DNA of 64,000 nucleotides from Aeromicrobium endophyticum (GCF_003586285.1 NZ_QUBR01000002.1:930001-994000); one strand, 5' to 3'; shown: positions 1 through 10,863, counted from the first letter of the stretch. A program made the numbers and translations. The notes: a model not told the origin generated them from the sequence alone.

Positions 1-594
1 GACCAGCTCGTAGCCCCGCTCCCCCGTGTAGCCCGTGCGGCACACCGTGACGGGAGCGCCGGCGACCGTCGCGTCGGCGAACGACATGTACTCGTGGTCG
101 ACCGGCAGGTCGAGCGCCTGGAGGACCTCGTCGCTGAAGGGGCCCTGGATCGCGAGCACGGCGTGGTCCCGGTGCTGGTCGAGCACCTCGATGCCGTCGG
201 GCGCGGCGGCACGCAGCCTCGCCACGACCGCCGCGGTGTTGGCCGCGTTGGGGATCAGGAAGACCTCGAAGTCGCTGCGCAGGTAGGCGATCAGGTCGTC
301 GACCGTGCCGCCGTCGTCGTCGCAGCACAGCGTGTACTGGGCCTTGCCGGGCTGGATGCGCCCCAGGTCGTTGGTCAGGCACGCGTTGACGAAGGCGGCG
401 GCGCCGGTGCCCCGCACGAGCGCCTTGCCCAGGTGGCTGACGTCGAACAGGCCGACACCCTCGCGGACGGCCTTGTGCTCGGCGAGCACGCCACCCCCGG
501 CGTACTCGAGAGGCATCTCCCAGCCCCCGAACTCTGCGAGCTTGGCGCCGAGCACCACGTGACGGTCGTGCAGCGGTGAGTGAAGCAGATCCAT
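1..594 (-). CDS. gcvT: Aminomethyltransferase, glycine cleavage T protein (partial)
   Basis: The gene starts at the ATG at 592-594 and runs off the left edge, so only about the first 198 residues are present. The translation begins [20 protein letters not shown] and continues with [10 protein letters not shown], the GLFDVSHLG block and TNDLG, all typical of the folate-binding N-terminal domain of GcvT. The T protein transfers the methylene group from the aminomethyl-lipoyl H protein to tetrahydrofolate and releases ammonia. It diverges from pepA with about 58 bp between the two starts. Confidence 0.9.
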   Translation of the reverse strand, partial: MDLLHSPLHDRHVVLGAKLAEFGGWEMPLEYAGGGVLAEHKAVREGVGLFDVSHLGKALVRGTGAAAFVNACLTNDLGRIQPGKAQYTLCCDDDGGTVDDLIAYLRSDFEVFLIPNAANTAAVVARLRAAAPDGIEVLDQHRDHAVLAIQGPFSDEVLQALDLPVDHEYMSFADATVAGAPVTVCRTGYTGERGYELV

Positions 595-652
595 GGTCCT
601 CAACCTAGGGGACGGTTCCGCGCCTCGCGGTGGCGACCTTAGAGTGGCAGCC

Positions 653-2116
653 ATGCCGTCCGTCACCCTGAGCACGTCCAAGCCGACCACCGCCAGCGCC
701 GACGTCCTGATCCTCGGGATTCGCAGCGACGACGACAAGGGGGACCTCGCAGACACACTGACCCTGCTGGGCTTCTCGGGCGAGAAGGGACAGACCGTCC
801 GCTTCCCGTCCGGCGGCCTCATCAAGGCCCCCGTCGTCGTGGCGGTCGCCCTGCCGGCCGAGCCCACGGCCGAGGACCTCCGTCGCGCCGCCGCCCGGGG
901 CGTGCGGGCAGCCACCCACGCGTCCAGCGTCGCGATCGCCCTGCACCCTGCCGGCGTCGACGAGGTCGAGGCCATCGCCGAGGGCGTCGGTCTCGGCACG
1001 TACCGCTACGACGCCTACAAGTCCAAGAACGACGCCAAGGGCGCCAAGGCGGTCGAGCTGACGAGCGCGACGATCCTGACGCCGTTCGCGCGCCAGACGA
1101 CCGCGACCAAGGCCGCCGAGCGCGCGGCGACCGTCGCGGCTGCGGTCAACACGGCCCGCGACTGGGTCAACACCCCGCCCGGCGACAAGCGTCCGGTCGA
1201 TCTCGTCGAGGCCATCTCCGCCTACGTCGGCGCCTCGGGGGCCGATGCGCTCAAGATCTCGGTCTGGGACGAGAAGCGGCTGGCCAAGGAGCGGTGCGGT
1301 GGCATCCTCGGCGTCGGCCAGGGCTCCGACAGCCCGCCGCGCCTCGTGACCCTGTCGTACGAGCCGGCCGGCGCCGTGGCCCACCTGGCCCTGGTCGGCA
1401 AGGGCATCACGTTCGACTCGGGCGGCCTGTCGATCAAGCCCGGCGCGTCGATGCAGACCATGAAGCTCGACATGGCCGGCGCGGCCGCCGTCGTCGCCGC
1501 TACGGTCGCGATCGCGCAGCTGGGCCTGCCCGTGCGCGTGTCGGCCTACGCGTGCCTCGCCGAGAACATGCCCAGCGGCCGGGCCACGCGTCCCGGCGAC
1601 GTCCTGCACATGCGCAGCGGCGCCACGGTCGAGGTGCACAACACCGATGCCGAGGGACGCCTGGTGCTGGCCGACGGGCTGGCGCTCGCCGCGGAGTCCG
1701 AGCCCGACCAGATCATCGACGTCGCGACCCTCACCGGCGCCTGCGTCGTGGCGCTCGGCTCGTACACCACCGGTGTGATGGGCAACGACGACGGCCTCGC
1801 CGACACCGTGCTGGCCGCGTCCGAGCGGGCCGGCGAGCCGATGTGGCGGCTGCCGATCACCGAGGAGATGAAGGGCACCGTCACCTCGTCGAGCATTGCC
1901 GACCTGCGCCAGCACAACCCGAAGCCGTACGGCGGCGCCCTGTTCGCCGCGGCGTTCCTGCGCGAGTTCGTCGGCGACGTGCCCTGGGCGCACCTCGACA
2001 TCGCCGGGCCGTCGTTCAACGAGGGATCGGCCTCCGACTACACGCCGACCGGTGGGACGGGCACGGGCGTCCGCACGCTCGTGAAGCTCGCGGCGGAGCT
2101 GGCCGCGTCGCGATGA
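653..2116 (+). CDS. pepA: Leucyl aminopeptidase, M17 family
   Basis: A cytosolic dimetal aminopeptidase of 487 residues, normal for the family. The C-terminal catalytic domain carries the M17 signature NTDAEGRL, preceded by the KGITFDSGG block with metal and substrate residues. I chose the ATG at 653 ([10 protein letters not shown]) because the upstream in-frame ATG at 593 would overlap the gcvT start and the shared promoter gap. The stop overlaps the next ATG (ATGA), so the downstream hydrolase is probably translationally coupled. Confidence 0.9.
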   Translation: MPSVTLSTSKPTTASADVLILGIRSDDDKGDLADTLTLLGFSGEKGQTVRFPSGGLIKAPVVVAVALPAEPTAEDLRRAAARGVRAATHASSVAIALHPAGVDEVEAIAEGVGLGTYRYDAYKSKNDAKGAKAVELTSATILTPFARQTTATKAAERAATVAAAVNTARDWVNTPPGDKRPVDLVEAISAYVGASGADALKISVWDEKRLAKERCGGILGVGQGSDSPPRLVTLSYEPAGAVAHLALVGKGITFDSGGLSIKPGASMQTMKLDMAGAAAVVAATVAIAQLGLPVRVSAYACLAENMPSGRATRPGDVLHMRSGATVEVHNTDAEGRLVLADGLALAAESEPDQIIDVATLTGACVVALGSYTTGVMGNDDGLADTVLAASERAGEPMWRLPITEEMKGTVTSSSIADLRQHNPKPYGGALFAAAFLREFVGDVPWAHLDIAGPSFNEGSASDYTPTGGTGTGVRTLVKLAAELAASR

Positions 2117-3465
2117 CGCTCGAGGCCTCGACCACGCGAGCCCTCGACCACCGCCTCGCGACCGAGCAGTCGCGGCAGCGCCTGCCGTCGGTCGTCGCGG
2201 CGGTTGTCCGAGGCGGCCGGACGGTGTGGACCGGCGCGGCCGGCACGCTCGACGGGCGCAGCGCCGGCGCGACACCCACCGCCGACACGCAGTACCGCAT
2301 CGGCTCGATCTCCAAGACGTTCGTCGCGGTCGAGGTCGTCCGCCTGCGCGACGAGGGGCGCCTCGACCTGGCCGACACGATTGGCGTGCACCTGCCCGAG
2401 GTGCCGTTCGGGCACGTCACGATCGCCCAGCTGCTGAGCCACACGTCGGGCCTGCAGGCCGAGACCGACGGCCCGTGGTGGGAGCGCACCCCGGGCGACG
2501 ACTGGGCCGGCCTGCTGGCGTCCGGCGTGGCACTGCGGTTCACGCCCGGCACGACCTTCCACTACTCCAACGCCGGCTACGGCGTGCTCGGCGAGCTGAT
2601 CGCCCGTCTGCGCGGGGCGCCGTGGCACGAGGCCGTCCAGCACGGCATCCTCGACCCGCTCGGCATGACCCGCACCACCCGCCGTCCGGTCGGGCCGTCG
2701 GCACCGGGGCTCGCGGTGCACCCGCTGGCCGACCTCCTGCACGTCGAGCCCGAGCACGACCACGTCTCGATGGCACCCGCCGGTCAGCTCTGGTCGACGA
2801 CCGACGACCTGGCCCGGTGGGCAGCCTTCCTCGGCGGACGGGTCGAGGGAGTGCTGTCGACCGACTCGCTGGCCGAGATGCTGCGACCCGTGGCCGTCAA
2901 CGACGTGCCGGGCGCCGCCTGGACCGGCGCGCACGCCCTCGGCTGGCAGACCTGGAACGTCGGCGGGCGGCGCTTCGCCGGGCACGGCGGCTCGATGCCG
3001 GGCTTCCTCGCCAACCTGCGCGTCGACACCACGACCGGCGACGGTGTCGTCGTCATGGCCAATGCGACCAGCGGCCTCGGCACCGTAGCCATCGATCTGC
3101 TCACCCTCTTCTGCGACGCCGAGCCCACTCCCCCGACGCCGTGGCACGCGGACGCCCACCACGCCGACGCACTCGACCTCGCCGGGCCGTGGTTCTGGGG
3201 CACGTACGCGTCGACCCTCGCCCTCGAGGCCGACGGCGGTCTGCGTCTCGGCGAGCCCGGCCAGGGCCGCGGTGCCCGGTTCGCGCGCGACGGGGACGGA
3301 TGGGTCGGGCGCGACGGCTACTACCGCGGCGAGCCCCTGCGGGTGGAGCGGGACGCCGGCGGCACGCCGGTGCGCCTGGTGCTGGCCAGCTTCGTGTTCA
3401 CCCGCACGCCCTACGACGCGCGGGCCGACGTGCCCGGCGGCATCGACGAGCTCGGCTGGCACTGA
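2113..3465 (+). CDS. Serine hydrolase, beta-lactamase/DD-peptidase fold
   Basis: A 450-residue protein of the class C beta-lactamase / esterase EstB superfamily. The catalytic SxxK is in SISKTF, the second motif is YSN (FHYSNAGYG), and GHGGSMPG lies in the position of the KTG-like third motif. There is no obvious signal peptide, so a cytosolic esterase or peptidase is more likely than a true periplasmic beta-lactamase. It overlaps pepA by 4 bp. The natural substrate cannot be told from sequence. Confidence 0.8.
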   Translation: MTLEASTTRALDHRLATEQSRQRLPSVVAAVVRGGRTVWTGAAGTLDGRSAGATPTADTQYRIGSISKTFVAVEVVRLRDEGRLDLADTIGVHLPEVPFGHVTIAQLLSHTSGLQAETDGPWWERTPGDDWAGLLASGVALRFTPGTTFHYSNAGYGVLGELIARLRGAPWHEAVQHGILDPLGMTRTTRRPVGPSAPGLAVHPLADLLHVEPEHDHVSMAPAGQLWSTTDDLARWAAFLGGRVEGVLSTDSLAEMLRPVAVNDVPGAAWTGAHALGWQTWNVGGRRFAGHGGSMPGFLANLRVDTTTGDGVVVMANATSGLGTVAIDLLTLFCDAEPTPPTPWHADAHHADALDLAGPWFWGTYASTLALEADGGLRLGEPGQGRGARFARDGDGWVGRDGYYRGEPLRVERDAGGTPVRLVLASFVFTRTPYDARADVPGGIDELGWH

Positions 3466-3474
3466 CCCAGCCCG

Positions 3475-3509
3475 TTGAGCTGGTCGAAACGCCCTTTTGA
3501 CAAGCTCAA
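3475..3509. repeat. Intergenic inverted repeat (TTGAGCTGGTC / GACAAGCTCAA)
   Basis: TTGAGCTGGTC at 3475-3485 pairs with GACAAGCTCAA at 3499-3509 with one mismatch. It lies between convergent genes. The form resembles the small dispersed palindromic repeats common in actinobacterial genomes, and it may also act as a bidirectional terminator. Confidence 0.45.
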
Positions 3510-3544
3510 GGGGCGTCGGTGGCTCAAGGGGCGGCGGTGGCGAT

Positions 3545-4129
3545 TCAGTCGGGCAGGCCGAGGGCGCGGGCGGCGTCCTCGACGGTGTCCCACTTCTCGC
3601 GGGCGCCACCCAGACGGTCGGGGTGCGCCTGCGAGCGGGCCTTCTTGTAGACCTTCATCAGCTGGTCGAACGTCGCGTCGTCGGGCAGCGGATCGGTGCC
3701 GGCGATCGACTCGAGCGTCATGATCGCCTGCATCTCGCGCGGCGATCGACGGACGGGCTCGGCAGCGGCCGGCGCCGACGTGCGCGGACGTGACGACGGT
3801 GCGGCCTTGGCCTTGCGCAGGTCGTAGTCTCGCTTGCGGGCGGCGATCGGCACGAGGTTGGAGTCGTACACCGGGATCTTGAGCTTCTTGCGGGCGAAGT
3901 CGTGCCCCGCCTGCGCCGACGAGACGCGGCGCCGCAGCGACTCGCCGTCGTGCGCCACCAGCAGCAGCGTCGTGTGGGTGACGGACGTCTGGGGCTCGAT
4001 CCAGGCCTCGACGCCCTGCCGCGTCTCGGCGAACTGCCGCAACGCGTCGAGGTCGGCCTTGCTGGAGCCGCGGTCGGACACGACGGCGCCGCCGTCGGTC
4101 CTGGCCTTCCGGCCTCCGAAGATTCCCAT
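3545..4129 (-). CDS. Uncharacterised protein with a J-domain-like C terminus
   Basis: A 194-residue protein starting MGIFGGRKARTDGGAVVSDR. The ATG at 4129 is chosen because it is the only good start between this gene and the divergent lpd promoter. Residues about 20-110 form an unrecognised basic alpha/beta domain. The last 40 or so residues read FDQLMKVYKKARSQ, then HPDR (His169-Asp171) and a helix ending in ALGLPD, which is the HPD pattern of DnaJ J-domains. If real, it would engage Hsp70/DnaK. Assignment rests on the HPD motif only. Confidence 0.6.
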   Translation of the reverse strand: MGIFGGRKARTDGGAVVSDRGSSKADLDALRQFAETRQGVEAWIEPQTSVTHTTLLLVAHDGESLRRRVSSAQAGHDFARKKLKIPVYDSNLVPIAARKRDYDLRKAKAAPSSRPRTSAPAAAEPVRRSPREMQAIMTLESIAGTDPLPDDATFDQLMKVYKKARSQAHPDRLGGAREKWDTVEDAARALGLPD

Positions 4130-4234
4130 GGCACCAGTGTGCCCGATCGGGTGTCGAGACCGACTCACCCCGGTGGCAGCCCGGTTGGGCTGAGTGACAA
4201 GATGAAGCGGCACACACTTCTCTGGGAGGACACC

Positions 4235-5632
4235 GTGGCGGACGGCGCCGGCAACACCTTTGACATCGTGATTCTCGGCGGCGGAAGCGGCGGCTACGCC
4301 TGCGCGCTCCGCGCCGTCCAGCTCGGCAAGACGGTCGCGCTGATCGAGAAGTCCAAGCTCGGCGGCACCTGCCTGCACTGGGGCTGCATCCCCACCAAGG
4401 CCCTGCTGCACTCGGCCGAGGTCGCCGACCTGGCCCGCGAGGGCGAGACGTTCGGCATCAAGTCGACGTTCGACGGCATCGACATGACGCAGGTCAACAA
4501 GTACAAGGACGGCGTCATCGACCGCCTGTACAAGGGCCTGCAGGGACTCATCAAGTCCGGCGGCATCACGGTCGTGGAGGGCGAGGGCAAGCTCGTCTCG
4601 ACCGACCCCAACGGCGGCGGCACCGTCGAGGTCAACGGCGAGAAGTACACCGGCACCAACGTCGTGCTGGCGACCGGCTCGGTCTCGCGCACGCTGGGCC
4701 TGGAGATCGGCGGCCGCGTCATCACGTCCACCGAGGCGCTGTCGATGACCGAGGTCCCCGAGAAGGTCGTCATCATCGGCGGCAGCGTCATCGGCGTCGA
4801 GTTCGCGTCCGTCTGGAAGTCCTTCGGCGCCGACGTCACGATCATCGAGGGCCTGCCCACGCTGGTCCCGCTCGAGGACCCGGCCCTCAGCAAGGGCCTG
4901 GAGCGTGCGTTCCGCAAGCGCAAGATCAACTTCAAGACCGGCGTCAAGTTCGACTCCGTCAAGCAGACCGACACGGGCGTCACCGTCACCCTCGAGAACG
5001 GCGACACGATCGAGACCGACCTGGTGCTCGTGGCCGTCGGCCGCGGCCCGAACTCCGCGGGCATGGGCTATGAAGAGGCCGGTGTCACCGTCGATCGCGG
5101 CTGGGTGCCGACCAACGAGCGCCTGGCCACCAACGTCAAGGGCATCTTCGCCGTCGGCGACCTGGTCCCCGGCCTGCAGCTGGCCCACCGCGGCTTCGCG
5201 CACGGCATCTTCGTCGCCGAGGAGATCGCCGGCCTCGAGCCGCAGGTCGTCGTCGACTCCGGCATCCCGCGCGTCACGTACTGCGAGCCCGAGATCGCCT
5301 CGGTCGGCATCACCGAGCCGCAGGCCAAGGAGAAGTACGGCGACGACCAGGTCGAGATCGTCGAGTACAACCTCGGCGGCAACGGCAAGAGCCAGATCCT
5401 CGGCACCGCCGGCACCGTCAAGCTCGTCCGCGAGAAGGACGGCCCCATCGTGGGTGTCCACATGCTCGGCTCCCGCTTCGGCGAGCAGGTCGGCGAGGCA
5501 TCCCTCATGGTGAACTGGGAGGCCTACCCCGAGGACGTCGCGCAGTTCATCCACGCGCACCCCACCCAGAACGAAGCACTCGGTGAAGCCGCCCTGGCAC
5601 TCGCCGGCAAGCCCCTCCACTCGCACGCCTGA
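4235..5632 (+). CDS. lpdA: Dihydrolipoyl dehydrogenase (E3)
   Basis: FAD- and NAD-dependent E3 of the 2-oxo acid dehydrogenase and glycine cleavage complexes. It reoxidises dihydrolipoyl groups. 465 residues. The FAD-binding motif GGGSGGY is near the N terminus, the redox disulfide is Cys46/Cys51 in GGTCLHWGC, and the C-terminal [13 protein letters not shown] supplies the active-site His/Glu. The GTG at 4235 is favoured over the ATG at 4202 because GGGAGG lies at the right distance before it and the FAD fold then starts at the usual position. The E2 gene follows 14 bp downstream. Confidence 0.95.
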   Translation: MADGAGNTFDIVILGGGSGGYACALRAVQLGKTVALIEKSKLGGTCLHWGCIPTKALLHSAEVADLAREGETFGIKSTFDGIDMTQVNKYKDGVIDRLYKGLQGLIKSGGITVVEGEGKLVSTDPNGGGTVEVNGEKYTGTNVVLATGSVSRTLGLEIGGRVITSTEALSMTEVPEKVVIIGGSVIGVEFASVWKSFGADVTIIEGLPTLVPLEDPALSKGLERAFRKRKINFKTGVKFDSVKQTDTGVTVTLENGDTIETDLVLVAVGRGPNSAGMGYEEAGVTVDRGWVPTNERLATNVKGIFAVGDLVPGLQLAHRGFAHGIFVAEEIAGLEPQVVVDSGIPRVTYCEPEIASVGITEPQAKEKYGDDQVEIVEYNLGGNGKSQILGTAGTVKLVREKDGPIVGVHMLGSRFGEQVGEASLMVNWEAYPEDVAQFIHAHPTQNEALGEAALALAGKPLHSHA

Positions 5633-5646
5633 TCCGGAGACACACC

Positions 5647-7494
5647 ATGGCCACTGAAGTCACCCTTCCTGCTCTCGGCGAAAGCGTCACCGAGGGCACC
5701 GTCACCCAATGGCTCAAGCAGGTCGGCGACACCGTCGCCGTCGACGAGCCGCTGCTCGAGATCTCGACCGACAAGGTCGACACCGAGATCCCGTCCCCCG
5801 TGGCCGGCGTGCTGCTCGAGATCAAGGCCGAGGAGGACGAGACCGTCGAGGTCGGCGCCGTCCTCGCCGTGGTCGGCGAAGAGGGCGAGACCACCGACGA
5901 CTCGGCCACCGCGCCGGTGTCCGACGAGAACCTCGTCGAGGAGAAGTCGGGCGACGACGGCCAGCAGGCGTCGGGCGACGAGCCGGAGCCCGAGCCGGTC
6001 GCCGAGGAGCGCTCCAACCAGCCCGAGGGCAGCGCGCAGGAGCAGCACGACGCCGCTGAGACGGCTGCTGCTCCCCAGGCCGAGACGGCACCGGCCTCCG
6101 GTGGCGGCACCGAGGTGACGCTGCCCGCCCTCGGCGAGAGCGTCACCGAGGGCACCGTGACCCAGTGGCTCAAGCAGGTCGGTGACGACGTCGCCGTCGA
6201 CGAGCCGCTGCTCGAGATCTCGACCGACAAGGTCGACACCGAGATCCCCTCCCCCGTCGCGGGCAAGCTGCTCGAGATCCGTGCCGACGAGGACGAGACC
6301 GTCGAGGTCGGAGCCGTCCTGGCCGTCATCGGCGCCGAGGGCGACGCCCCCGCGGCCAGCGAGCCCGAGTCGGCACCGGAGCCGGAGAAGACCCCCGAGC
6401 CCGAGCCGGAGCCCGAGAAAGCTCCCGAGCCCGAGCCCGAGCCGGAGCCGCAGAAGGCGCCCGAACCGGAGCCGCAGAAGGCGCCCGAGCCGGTGCCGGC
6501 CCAGCCCGAGACGCAGGGCTCCCCCGAGCCCGCACCTGCTCCCCCGGCCGCCAGCGACAGCACCGGTGGCGGCGACTCCTACGTGACGCCGATCGTCCGC
6601 AAGCTGGCCAAGCAGCACGGCGTCGACCTCGCGTCCCTCACGGGCACCGGTGTCGGCGGACGCATCCGCAAGCAGGACGTCCTCGACGCGGCCGCCAAGC
6701 CCGCCGAGGAGACCCCGGCGGCTGCACCGGCGCCCGCCGCCGCTGCCGCACCGGCCGCCGAGCCCTCGGCGCTGCGCGGCAAGACCGAGAAGCTCTCGCG
6801 CCTGCGCAAGGTCATCGCCTCGCGCATGGTCGAGTCGCTGCAGACGTCGGCGCAGCTGACGCAGGTCCACGAGGTCGACGTCACCGAGGTGGCTCGCCTG
6901 CGGGCCAAGCACAAGACCGCCTTCGGCGAGCGCGAGGGCGTCAAGCTGACGTTCCTGCCGTTCTTCGCCAAGGCGGCCATCGAGGGCCTCAAGGCATACC
7001 CGCAGCTCAACTCGGCGCTCGATCTCGAGGCCGGCACCGTCACGTACCCCGACGGCGAGCACCTGTCGATCGCGGTCGACACCGAGCGTGGGCTGCTGGC
7101 GCCGACCATCCGGGACGCCGGCGACCTGTCGATCGCGGGCCTCGCCCGCAAGATCGCCGATGTCGCAGAGCGCACGCGCACCAACAAGATCACGCCGGAC
7201 GAGCTGTCGGGCGGCACGTTCTCGATCACCAACCTGGGCAGCAACGGCGCACTGTTCGACACGCCGATCATCAACCAGCCGCAGGTCGCGATCCTGGGTG
7301 TCGGTGCCGTCGTCAAGCGGCCCGTGGTCGTCACCGACGCGCACGGCAACGACAGCATCTCGGTGCGCAGCATGGCCTACCTGGCGCTGACCTACGATCA
7401 CCGCATCGTGGACGGTGCCGATGCCGGCCGGTTCCTGACGGCGGTCAAGCAGCGGCTCGAAGCAGGGTCGTTCGAGGCAGAGCTCGGGTCCTGA
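5647..7494 (+). CDS. sucB: 2-oxo acid dehydrogenase E2 (dihydrolipoyl acyltransferase, SucB type) with two lipoyl domains
   Basis: A 615-residue E2 core subunit. Two nearly identical lipoyl domains (residues about 2-78 and 154-230) each contain [12 protein letters not shown]; the lipoylated lysines are Lys43 and Lys195. Acidic Glu/Pro-rich linkers follow. A peripheral subunit-binding domain ([20 protein letters not shown]) binds E1/E3, and the C-terminal acyltransferase carries the catalytic YDHRIVDG. Adjacency to lpd, lipB and lipA fits. It could be the 2-oxoglutarate or the pyruvate complex E2; the succinyltransferase call is by usual actinobacterial arrangement. Confidence 0.92.
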   Translation: MATEVTLPALGESVTEGTVTQWLKQVGDTVAVDEPLLEISTDKVDTEIPSPVAGVLLEIKAEEDETVEVGAVLAVVGEEGETTDDSATAPVSDENLVEEKSGDDGQQASGDEPEPEPVAEERSNQPEGSAQEQHDAAETAAAPQAETAPASGGGTEVTLPALGESVTEGTVTQWLKQVGDDVAVDEPLLEISTDKVDTEIPSPVAGKLLEIRADEDETVEVGAVLAVIGAEGDAPAASEPESAPEPEKTPEPEPEPEKAPEPEPEPEPQKAPEPEPQKAPEPVPAQPETQGSPEPAPAPPAASDSTGGGDSYVTPIVRKLAKQHGVDLASLTGTGVGGRIRKQDVLDAAAKPAEETPAAAPAPAAAAAPAAEPSALRGKTEKLSRLRKVIASRMVESLQTSAQLTQVHEVDVTEVARLRAKHKTAFGEREGVKLTFLPFFAKAAIEGLKAYPQLNSALDLEAGTVTYPDGEHLSIAVDTERGLLAPTIRDAGDLSIAGLARKIADVAERTRTNKITPDELSGGTFSITNLGSNGALFDTPIINQPQVAILGVGAVVKRPVVVTDAHGNDSISVRSMAYLALTYDHRIVDGADAGRFLTAVKQRLEAGSFEAELGS

Positions 7495-7497
7495 GTC

Positions 7498-8388
7498 ATG
7501 CACGTCGTGGTGGGCGGAGCCTCCGGGTTCCTCGGAACGGCCCTGACCACCCACCTGCGTGCCCGCGGGCACCAGGTGACCCGGCTCGTCCGCTCGGGCG
7601 GGCCGGGTGACGACGCGTCGCTGTGGGATCCCTACGCCGGCACGGTCGACCAGCAGCTGATCGATCGTGCTGACGCCGTCGTCAACCTGACGGGCGCCCC
7701 CATCTCCAAGTGGCCCCGCACGGCCAGGACGAAGGACGAGATCCGCTCGTCACGTCTGGCCGCCACCTCCACGCTGGCCAAGGCCGTCGCGGCGTCGTCG
7801 ACGCCGACCGTGTTCATCTCGGGGTCGGGCATGTCGTGGTACGGCACCGACCGAGGCGACGAGCAGCTCACCGAGGCCAGCAGCGCCGGCTCCGGGTTCC
7901 TCGCCGAGGTGTCGCAGGCATGGGAGGCTGCGGCCTCGCCGGCCGTCGAGGCCGGCGCCCGCACGTGCTTCGTGCGCACGTCGCTCGTGCTCGACAAGGA
8001 CGGCGGCGTCCTCAAGCTGATGCTCCCGGCCTGGAAGCTCGGCGGCGGTGCGAAGCTGGGGTCGGGCCGTCAGTACATGTCGCTCATCTCGCGGCACGAC
8101 TGGGTGCGCGGCATCGAGTTCCTGCTCGAGAACGACGCCGCCAGCGGCCCGTTCAACTTCGCCGGCCCGGCCGATGCGACCAACGCCCAGTACACCGAGG
8201 CGCTGGGCAAGGCCGTGCACCGTCCCACGTTCCTCGCGGTGCCCGGCTTCGCCGTCAAGGCCGTGCTCGGAGGCATCTCCGACGACCTGCTCGGCTCGCT
8301 GAGGGTGAAGCCCGATGCCCTGACGGCGGCCGGCTTCACGTTCGCCGATCCCGACCTGCGCTCGGTGCTCGACTCCGCCCTGTCGTAG
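7498..8388 (+). CDS. TIGR01777-type NAD(P)-dependent epimerase
   Basis: A 296-residue extended-SDR protein with an N-terminal dinucleotide-binding motif GGASGFLG, a ligand-binding stretch VNLTGAPI and the DUF1731-like C terminus (KPDALTAAGF). This family (YfcH-like) has no settled substrate. It starts 3 bp after sucB and is probably co-transcribed with it. In many actinobacteria this gene sits between the E2 gene and lipB, as here. Confidence 0.82.
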   Translation: MHVVVGGASGFLGTALTTHLRARGHQVTRLVRSGGPGDDASLWDPYAGTVDQQLIDRADAVVNLTGAPISKWPRTARTKDEIRSSRLAATSTLAKAVAASSTPTVFISGSGMSWYGTDRGDEQLTEASSAGSGFLAEVSQAWEAAASPAVEAGARTCFVRTSLVLDKDGGVLKLMLPAWKLGGGAKLGSGRQYMSLISRHDWVRGIEFLLENDAASGPFNFAGPADATNAQYTEALGKAVHRPTFLAVPGFAVKAVLGGISDDLLGSLRVKPDALTAAGFTFADPDLRSVLDSALS

Positions 8389-8392
8389 CTGG

Positions 8393-8839
8393 TCACGACC
8401 CGACCTCGACCTGACGTGCCGCGGCGATGCGCCACCGGCCGTCGTCGTCACGCTCGAGCGTGACGTGGCGCCGGGTGGGCCGGTCGCGCGGCAGCGGTGT
8501 CGACGTGCCGTCGCCCCACTCGACCCGAGCGGGGCCGAGCTGGTCGACGACCTCGAGACGTGCGCGGCCGCTCCCCTGCCTCAGCAGGCGGCAGCTGAGC
8601 ACCCGCAGCTCGGCACCCACGACGCGACCGTCGCGACGGCGGTAGTCCTCGATGAGTCGGACGTCCGCTCGCTGCGCCCGGCTGCCGTCGACGTAGACCT
8701 CGTCGAGCATCGACGGATCGGACGCGGCGTAGGCCCGCTCGCGGACGTGGTCGAGCTCGGCGAGCCGCACGGCCCACTGGTCGTCCGGTGCCGGCGACAC
8801 CGCACGTACCGCGACGATGAGCACCCACAACCAGTCCAT
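8393..8839 (-). CDS. Uncharacterised short protein with N-terminal hydrophobic segment
   Basis: About 148 residues from the ATG at 8839. It opens with a short hydrophobic stretch ([18 protein letters not shown]), possibly a signal or anchor. The remainder ([20 protein letters not shown] and a later run ending [20 protein letters not shown]) has the look of an NTF2/SnoaL-like fold. The codon pattern and GC match neighbours. It converges with the epimerase gene and diverges from lipB. Function unknown. Confidence 0.6.
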   Translation of the reverse strand: MDWLWVLIVAVRAVSPAPDDQWAVRLAELDHVRERAYAASDPSMLDEVYVDGSRAQRADVRLIEDYRRRDGRVVGAELRVLSCRLLRQGSGRARLEVVDQLGPARVEWGDGTSTPLPRDRPTRRHVTLERDDDGRWRIAAARQVEVGS

Positions 8840-8922
8840 GGCACCACTGTGGCGTCGTCGGACGCATCGCACCTCCGGCCGTCCACAGGGTCCCCGCGCG
8901 GCACGGGGATAGGCTGGACGAC

Positions 8923-9639
8923 GTGACGCTTGAGATCATCGACGACTGGTACGGCTCATCTGCGATCGACTTCGTCGCGGCCTGGGACCTGCAGCGCGAG
9001 CTGCACGCCCAGCGGGTCGCCGACCAGATCGGCGACACCGCGATGTTCCTGGAGCATCCGCCCGTCTACACCGCCGGACGGCGCACCGAGCCGTTCGAGC
9101 GGCCCTTCGACGGCACGCCCGTGGTCGACGTCGACCGCGGCGGCAAGATCACCTTCCACGGGCCGGGCCAGCTGGTCGGCTACCCCATCACGAAGCTGCC
9201 GTCGCACGTGCTGGTGGTCGACTTCGTGCGGCGGGTCGAGGAGGCCATGATCCGCGCAGCGGCCGATCTCGGCGTCATGACGGGGCGCGTGCCCGGACGC
9301 TCGGGCGTGTGGCTGGGCGCCACCGCGACCCGCGCCGAGCGCAAGGTCGGCGCGATCGGCATCCGCGTGGCGCGCGGGGTCACGATGCACGGCTTCTCGC
9401 TCAACGCCGACGTCGACCTGTCGTACTACGAGCGCTTCGTGCCGTGCGGCATCGCCGACGCCGGGGTCACCTCGCTGTCGGCCGAGCTGGGCCGCGACGT
9501 GACGGTCCGCGAGACGGCCGTGGCGATCGCTCCCCACCTGCGCGAGCTGCTGACCTGGGCTCCGTACACGCCGGCGCCCGATCTCGCCGAGAAGGTCGAG
9601 ACCGGGCCCAGCGTCGCGGTGCTGCCTCTCAGCCGCTGA
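8923..9639 (+). CDS. lipB: Lipoyl(octanoyl) transferase
   Basis: Transfers octanoate from octanoyl-ACP to the lipoyl lysines of E2 and GcvH; LipA then inserts the sulfurs. 238 residues from a GTG start. It carries the family signature [16 protein letters not shown], the lysine of KVGAIGIR and the catalytic cysteine in VPCGI. It is separated from lipA by an ABC/two-component operon on the other strand. Confidence 0.95.
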   Translation: MTLEIIDDWYGSSAIDFVAAWDLQRELHAQRVADQIGDTAMFLEHPPVYTAGRRTEPFERPFDGTPVVDVDRGGKITFHGPGQLVGYPITKLPSHVLVVDFVRRVEEAMIRAAADLGVMTGRVPGRSGVWLGATATRAERKVGAIGIRVARGVTMHGFSLNADVDLSYYERFVPCGIADAGVTSLSAELGRDVTVRETAVAIAPHLRELLTWAPYTPAPDLAEKVETGPSVAVLPLSR

Positions 9640-9645
9640 CCACCG

Positions 9646-10863
9646 TCACTCGCTGAGACGCAGGGCCTCGCCGAAGCCGATCTTGCGCTCGGTGCGCATC
9701 AGCGTCCTCTCGTAGAGCCGGGCCGCCAGGCGCACGATGCCGATCGCGCCGAGGACGTTGACGACGACCGCGACCGCGATCTGCCAGACGGGGACGCCTC
9801 CCTCGGCCATCCGCGAGGGCATCAGCATCGCCGACATGATCGGCAGCATCGAGACGACCGTCTTGACGCCGGCTCCCGCCGAGAACGCGATGATGTAGGG
9901 CGCGAACAGCAGCACCTGTCCGGGCATCGTGGTCGACTGCAGGTCTTCCTGCCGGGATGCCAGCGAGCCGGCGACGGCCCACAGGCCCGCAAGAGCCACG
10001 AAGCCCAGCACGAAGAACACGACGTACATCCCGACCGCTGGGCCGAGGGCCGTCAGCAGCCCGGTCTCCCCCGTCGCGGCGAGCGAGGCGATGCCGGCGA
10101 TCGCGAGCAGCAGGATCTGCGCGAAGGCGAGCAGCGTGTTGCCGGCGATCTTGCCCCACAGCATCGCGCGGATGGGCACCGCTGCGGCGAGGATCTCGAC
10201 GACGCGGCTCTCCTTCTCCTGCACGACGCTCTGCGCGATCGACATGCCGAACGTGATGGCCGTGATGTAGAAGAGGATCAGGAACACGTAGGCCGCCAGC
10301 TGTCGTGCGCCGGCGTCGCCGTCGGCAGGGTCGAGCAGCCGTTCTGACACCGCCGAGCCCTTCTGCAGCTCTGCGAGGTCGACGCCCTGACGATCGGCGT
10401 TGGCCGTCAGCGCGGCGGTCGAGCCGGCCGTGGTCAGGGCGGTCGACAGCGTGGAGTCGATCTCCTCCTTGCCGACCATCTCGTACCCGTCGTCGGTCGC
10501 GATCAGCGCGGCATCGGCGTCGCCGTCGCGAACGGCCTTCTCGGCCGCCGCCGCGGAGGCGACCTGCTGGGGCCTGGCGGTCGAGCCGTCGTCCGTCCGA
10601 TCGACCACGGTCGACGCGGCCGACACGACAGCGGCGGATGCGTCGTCGGTCACGGCGACCTTGTAGTCGGTGGGGCGTCCGCCCAGGATCGAGGTGAGCA
10701 CGACGGTGGCGACGACGCCGAGGATCATGATGACCGCGCTGTAGACGTACGACTTCTCGCGCACGCGGGTGCTGATCTCGCGCTCGGCGACGACGCGCCA
10801 CGCGCCGCGCACCTCCTCGGTGGTCGAGGTGGACGTGGGGTCGGACGTGGTTGCCGTGCTCAT
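9646..10863 (-). CDS. ABC transporter permease (ABC-2/NatB type)
   Basis: A 405-residue membrane subunit. It has an N-terminal membrane segment (VYSAVIMILGVVATVVLTSI), a large extracytoplasmic domain and about five C-terminal membrane segments, as in NatB-like exporters. The ATG at 10863 overlaps the stop of the ATPase gene by 4 bp. The operon order is kinase, regulator, ATPase, permease, which suggests an inducible export system for a cell-envelope-active compound or an ion. The gene ends 6 bp from the lipB stop. Confidence 0.85.
   Translation of the reverse strand: MSTATTSDPTSTSTTEEVRGAWRVVAEREISTRVREKSYVYSAVIMILGVVATVVLTSILGGRPTDYKVAVTDDASAAVVSAASTVVDRTDDGSTARPQQVASAAAAEKAVRDGDADAALIATDDGYEMVGKEEIDSTLSTALTTAGSTAALTANADRQGVDLAELQKGSAVSERLLDPADGDAGARQLAAYVFLILFYITAITFGMSIAQSVVQEKESRVVEILAAAVPIRAMLWGKIAGNTLLAFAQILLLAIAGIASLAATGETGLLTALGPAVGMYVVFFVLGFVALAGLWAVAGSLASRQEDLQSTTMPGQVLLFAPYIIAFSAGAGVKTVVSMLPIMSAMLMPSRMAEGGVPVWQIAVAVVVNVLGAIGIVRLAARLYERTLMRTERKIGFGEALRLSE

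Noticed and set aside
605..2275. Long minus-strand open frame of 556 codons over pepA
   Set aside because: It is antisense to a clear M17 peptidase; the translation is low-complexity Arg/Gly/Asp text typical of high-GC shadow frames.
2113..3465. Call as an antibiotic-resistance beta-lactamase
   Set aside because: No signal peptide and esterase/peptidase relatives share the same motifs; resistance cannot be claimed.
4130..5626. N-terminal extension of the J-domain-like gene into lpdA
   Set aside because: It is antisense to lpdA; the natural start is the ATG at 4129.
5950..6560. Repetitive Glu/Pro codons that might look like a DNA repeat array
   Set aside because: They encode the flexible linkers of the E2 protein and the second lipoyl domain; no CRISPR spacing.
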